Position numbers and translations under genes: made by a program | NCBI GenBank assembly: GCA_018713425.1 | Contig: DVOT01000033.1 | Span: 1 to 8,484, forward strand | Source: Alectryocaccomicrobium faecavium | GTDB taxonomy: Bacteria; Bacillota; Clostridia; Christensenellales; Aristaeellaceae | DNA length: 8,484 nt | Reading direction: 5' to 3' | The notes under the pieces: generated by a model | Database searches by the model: none | Seen by the model: the letters and a program-made list of their open reading frames with translations, nothing else | Told to the model about the DNA's origin: nothing | Shown here: piece after piece, positions 6,038-8,484 of the stretch | Position numbering within the stretch: the first letter of the stretch is position 1 | Layout: each line of letters starts with the position of its first letter

Positions 6038-6066
6038 ATTATAATAAAAATTCCTTGCTTTGTCAA
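6038..6066 (-). promoter_or_regulatory. Consensus housekeeping-sigma promoter of the cas5c-cas8c-cas7c-cas4-cas1-cas2 operon
   Basis: On the minus strand, TTGACA (6066-6061) and TATAAT (6043-6038) are separated by exactly 17 nt, a perfect match to the sigma-70/sigma-A consensus. The region is the most AT-rich in the window. Transcription should begin near 6031 and give an untranslated leader of about 85 nt before the TTG start. The -35 box is only 7 nt beyond the cas3 stop, so cas3 lies outside this transcription unit except for readthrough. Confidence 0.9.
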
Positions 6067-6073
6067 GCCCTTT

Positions 6074-8278
6074 TCAAAAAATGATGCCATTTTCTTCCTC
6101 TTCCGGCCATTGCAGCCCCATTTCTTCTGTATATAGCTGCGCATACTGCGGCCGCAAAATGCAATATCCGCTTGGGCGCGGTGGCTGCCCGCGCCTGGCA
6201 GGCAGAAAGAGCGGCTCTGCGAAGCGCTCGCAGCTATCGCGGTCATAAACCGACACCGTGATGGGCGCGGCGCGCTGAAGCAGTTGTGGCGTGACGCATT
6301 GCGTGCGCTGCAATTCCTGCTGGATTTCCTCAAACAATTCCCGCCTTCCCGCATAGGGCACAATCACCTGCACGCAGCGGTCGTCGATCAATTGATAGCA
6401 TTGCGATACGTCTTCATACGAGCCACGCGCAATCGCGTCGGTCAATTTCTCGTCGTCGCGCGCATCCCGGAACAGACGGCGATAGTATTCGGCGATGTGC
6501 GCCGCATTGTGGATATCGATCTCCCCGTTCTCCAGCATTTCCTTCACGCGCATGGCTCCCTTGCCATAGGCGGCGCTGGGATAGAGCCTGCCCGCCGCTT
6601 CGGGAACAAACACGACCACGAGGCCGTTTTCAGCCAGGCGGCCATTGCGGTTGCAGCGCCCCGCGGCTTGAATGATCGCCTCCAAAGGCGCCAACGCGCG
6701 ATACATCCGCGCGAAATCCAGGTCGACGCCCGCTTCGATGCACTGTGTGGAGACCACGCGGCAGGGAAGGCCCGCGCGAAGCCTTTCCCGAATGCAATCG
6801 ATCTGCGCGCTGCGATGTTCGGGGCACAAGTCCGTCGTGAGAAAGAAGATCTCCTCCTTCGGGCAAAGCTTCTTGAGCCGCCGAAACAAGCGTTTCGCGT
6901 GCTTGCGCAAATTGACGATGCAGCAAACGCTATCCAATTGCGCCATTTCTTCGGCAATCGTTTTTAGCGGCGTTGGCTCCTGCACGCGCCACTCAACCCG
7001 CGTGCGGCGCAGGCTGGCGTACAATTCGGAATGCCAGGGGCAAATTTCCACCGGCTGCCATTCCAGGTTGGGCAGCGCTGCGAAGTTCGGCTGCGTGGCG
7101 GTGGAAAAAACGACCGAGCAGCCATACCGGTCGCACAGCGCGCGCACGGCGCGCAAAGTCGCTCCAGTAAGTGCGCCTGGCAAGCTCTGCGCTTCATCGA
7201 AGACGATCACGCTTCCCGCAATGTTGTGCAATTTGCGGCAGTCGCCGGGTTTCCAGCGGAACAGCGCCTCAAAGAAACGTACAGAAGTGGTAAGGATGAA
7301 GGGAGGATCCCAGCGAGCGCTGAACTCGCGATATTCATCGTCATATTCCCGCTGGCTGTGGTCCTCAAAAATATCGGGAAGGATCTTCGCGTACTCCCTG
7401 GCGGTTTGCTCGATCAGCGAAAGGAACGGCAGCACGATGATGATGCGGCGTTTCTTCTGGCGCAGCGCAAAGTTGAGCAAAGCCAAAGTCTTACCCGTAC
7501 CCGTCGGCGCGGTCAGCGTGTAAAGGCCTGCCTTGCCACTGCTACCCGCTTCGCCGCAGCAGTCAAACAGGCGGTCGCGCAACGCATTGAGGCCGGCGTT
7601 GGCTTTTGAGTCGCGCCCCAACGAAAGCCGGTAGTCGTTCAACGCCTGTATCGCCGCATCCCACGAAGGCGCCTTTGGCTCTTCCACTGCCATGGCAGCG
7701 GACACGCAATAGTCCGCGTCCACCAGGCAGGAAAACAACATGCGCGTATAGAGCATCCGCCCCTCCTGGGAAGAGAATGCCTCTTTGGCCATGACCAAAT
7801 CCGTTTTGCTAAAGCGCGGAAAATCTCGGAAAAATGCCCGAATCGCCGTTTCATATTCTCCTCCACCATTGAGCGAAGCGTCCTTGCCCGACGGGCAGCG
7901 CAGCACCCGATCTGTGCGCAAGTTTTCCAGCATTTCCGGCTTTATGGCCTCCAGAGAGCGCAAACCATCGTGGTGGCCGTTGACCGCCTCTATAATGGCG
8001 CGCAACCGCTCCTTGCCCGCCCGATAGAGGAACGCCGCGCCCGGAAAAGCGTGGTCCACGCCATGCCGCGTTCCAACCAGCACTTCCTGAAAAGCCCTGC
8101 TGTATTTGCCAAAGTCGTGTATTTGCCCGGCAACGCGGGCGGCATTTTGCTGCCCGGTTTCCTCACCGAATGTGCCTGCCCACCTTGCTACCTTTTCCAG
8201 ATGTTCAGCCACGGTTTCTCTGTGCCCATTTGCGTCTGGCGATTTGGCAAAATAGATTGTGTTTTCCGCCCCATTCAT
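6074..8278 (-). CDS. cas3: CRISPR-associated helicase-nuclease Cas3 (type I-C, HD domain fused N-terminally)
   Basis: Cas3 is recruited by Cascade to the R-loop, then nicks, unwinds and degrades target DNA. The 734-aa product has the HD nuclease first: His26 (AEHL), the His54-Asp55 pair (GQIHDFGKY), His76 (VDHAFPG), His102-His103 (NGHHDG), and Asp187/Asp189 (LVDAD). The SF2 helicase follows: Walker A APTGTGKT at 257-264, DEAQ at 361-364, FSTATQ near 391-396, motif V STQCIEAGVDLDF at 510-522, and motif VI QAAGRCNRNG at 537-546. A C-terminal region of about 180 aa completes it. The frame opens 24 codons upstream, but ATG at 8278 follows AGGGGAG (8293-8287) at 8-nt spacing and starts just before the HD domain. 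No terminator follows the gene; the Cascade promoter starts 7 nt after its stop. Confidence 0.98.
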   Translation of the reverse strand: MNGAENTIYFAKSPDANGHRETVAEHLEKVARWAGTFGEETGQQNAARVAGQIHDFGKYSRAFQEVLVGTRHGVDHAFPGAAFLYRAGKERLRAIIEAVNGHHDGLRSLEAIKPEMLENLRTDRVLRCPSGKDASLNGGGEYETAIRAFFRDFPRFSKTDLVMAKEAFSSQEGRMLYTRMLFSCLVDADYCVSAAMAVEEPKAPSWDAAIQALNDYRLSLGRDSKANAGLNALRDRLFDCCGEAGSSGKAGLYTLTAPTGTGKTLALLNFALRQKKRRIIIVLPFLSLIEQTAREYAKILPDIFEDHSQREYDDEYREFSARWDPPFILTTSVRFFEALFRWKPGDCRKLHNIAGSVIVFDEAQSLPGALTGATLRAVRALCDRYGCSVVFSTATQPNFAALPNLEWQPVEICPWHSELYASLRRTRVEWRVQEPTPLKTIAEEMAQLDSVCCIVNLRKHAKRLFRRLKKLCPKEEIFFLTTDLCPEHRSAQIDCIRERLRAGLPCRVVSTQCIEAGVDLDFARMYRALAPLEAIIQAAGRCNRNGRLAENGLVVVFVPEAAGRLYPSAAYGKGAMRVKEMLENGEIDIHNAAHIAEYYRRLFRDARDDEKLTDAIARGSYEDVSQCYQLIDDRCVQVIVPYAGRRELFEEIQQELQRTQCVTPQLLQRAAPITVSVYDRDSCERFAEPLFLPARRGQPPRPSGYCILRPQYAQLYTEEMGLQWPEEEENGIIF

Positions 8279-8328
8279 GGAAAAGACTCCCCTACATTCT
8301 GTCTGCCAAAATTTCACATGCCAAAATC
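8279..8328 (-). promoter_or_regulatory. Upstream region of cas3, with a 9-nt direct repeat
   Basis: This 50-nt region between the hairpin and the cas3 start carries two copies of ATTTTGGCA on the minus strand (8327-8319 and 8312-8304), 15 nt apart start to start, followed by the cas3 ribosome binding site (8293-8287). Any cas3 promoter must lie here or farther upstream. TTGGCA (8324-8319) and CAGAAT (8301-8296) are 17 nt apart, but the implied start point would fall inside the ribosome binding site. The direct repeat could be a regulator site; that is speculative. Confidence 0.4.
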
Positions 8329-8374
8329 GAAAAAGCGCTCCGCGGAGCACAAGCCTCCGCGATAGCGCTTTTTC
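8329..8374. terminator. Bidirectional intrinsic terminator between the upstream gene and cas3
   Basis: A long inverted repeat pairs 8329-8347 with 8355-8374 around a 7-nt loop (8348-8354), with one bulge or mismatch near 8340/8362. Outer arms GAAAAAGCGCT and AGCGCTTTTTC give a T-run after the stem on both strands. It begins 5 nt after the stop of the gene at the right edge, so its main job is probably to end that transcript. It would leave cas3 dependent on its own promoter or on readthrough. Confidence 0.85.
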
Positions 8375-8379
8375 TCCCT

Positions 8380-8484
8380 TTATCCCGCATACGCTGCGTC
8401 GAGCAGGCGCAGGCTGGTTTCGTTCACCAGGCTATCCATGCAATAGACGAAGAGGATTTCCTGCGGCGCGTATTCCGCCACGAG
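8380..8484 (-). CDS. C-terminal fragment of an unidentified gene (partial at window edge)
   Basis: An open frame enters from the right edge and ends at TAA (8382-8380), giving at least 34 residues that end SLRLLDAAYAG. It is absent from any list of longer frames because it is short and has no start in the window. Support for coding is the uninterrupted frame, codon use like the neighbouring genes, and a terminator 5 nt after the stop. I do not recognise the family from this tail. There is no reason to assume that it belongs to the CRISPR locus, since the terminator separates them. Confidence 0.6.
   Translation of the reverse strand, partial: LVAEYAPQEILFVYCMDSLVNETSLRLLDAAYAG

Noticed and set aside
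8296..8324. TTGGCA-17-CAGAAT as the cas3 promoter
   Set aside because: Spacing is right, but the -10 box matches only four of six bases and the transcript would start within the cas3 Shine-Dalgarno.

Overview
The window holds one complete-looking type I-C (Dvulg subtype) CRISPR-Cas locus, read entirely on the minus strand. From right to left the order is: tail of an unrelated gene, a hairpin terminator, cas3, a promoter, cas5c, cas8c (with an apparent internally translated cas11c), cas7c, cas4, cas1, cas2, a leader, and a CRISPR array that runs off the left edge. This is the canonical I-C gene order. All seven expected cas genes are full length, with no frameshifts, and their catalytic motifs are mostly intact. 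The main exception is a possible loss of the Cas5c Lys-His dyad.

Layout: positions 1-301 hold five identical 32-nt repeats and four complete spacers. 302-473 is the leader. 474-5946 is a tightly packed operon whose genes overlap by 4 to 8 nt or are separated by 2 to 6 nt, so translation is probably coupled. 5947-6073 is the operon's 5' region, with a perfect-consensus TTGACA-17-TATAAT promoter and a GC-rich hairpin directly in front of the ribosome binding site. 6074-8278 is cas3, and 8329-8374 is a terminator-like hairpin that insulates the locus from the gene to its right.

How the parts should work together (known family roles): Cas4, Cas1 and Cas2 select and insert spacers at the leader-repeat junction near 301. 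The array is transcribed leftward through the leader and cut by Cas5c at the base of each repeat stem. Cas5c, Cas7c, Cas8c and Cas11c form the Cascade surveillance complex. Cas3 (HD nuclease plus helicase) degrades the target. Having a promoter between cas3 and cas5c suggests that effector nuclease and surveillance complex can be expressed at different levels.

Organism: the DNA is moderately GC rich. The ribosome binding sites are strong and Firmicutes-like (one is a 10-nt perfect anti-SD complement), GTG and TTG starts are used, and the promoter is consensus housekeeping type. Together these suggest a GC-rich clostridial or related Firmicute. This is an inference with modest confidence, and I cannot name a species.
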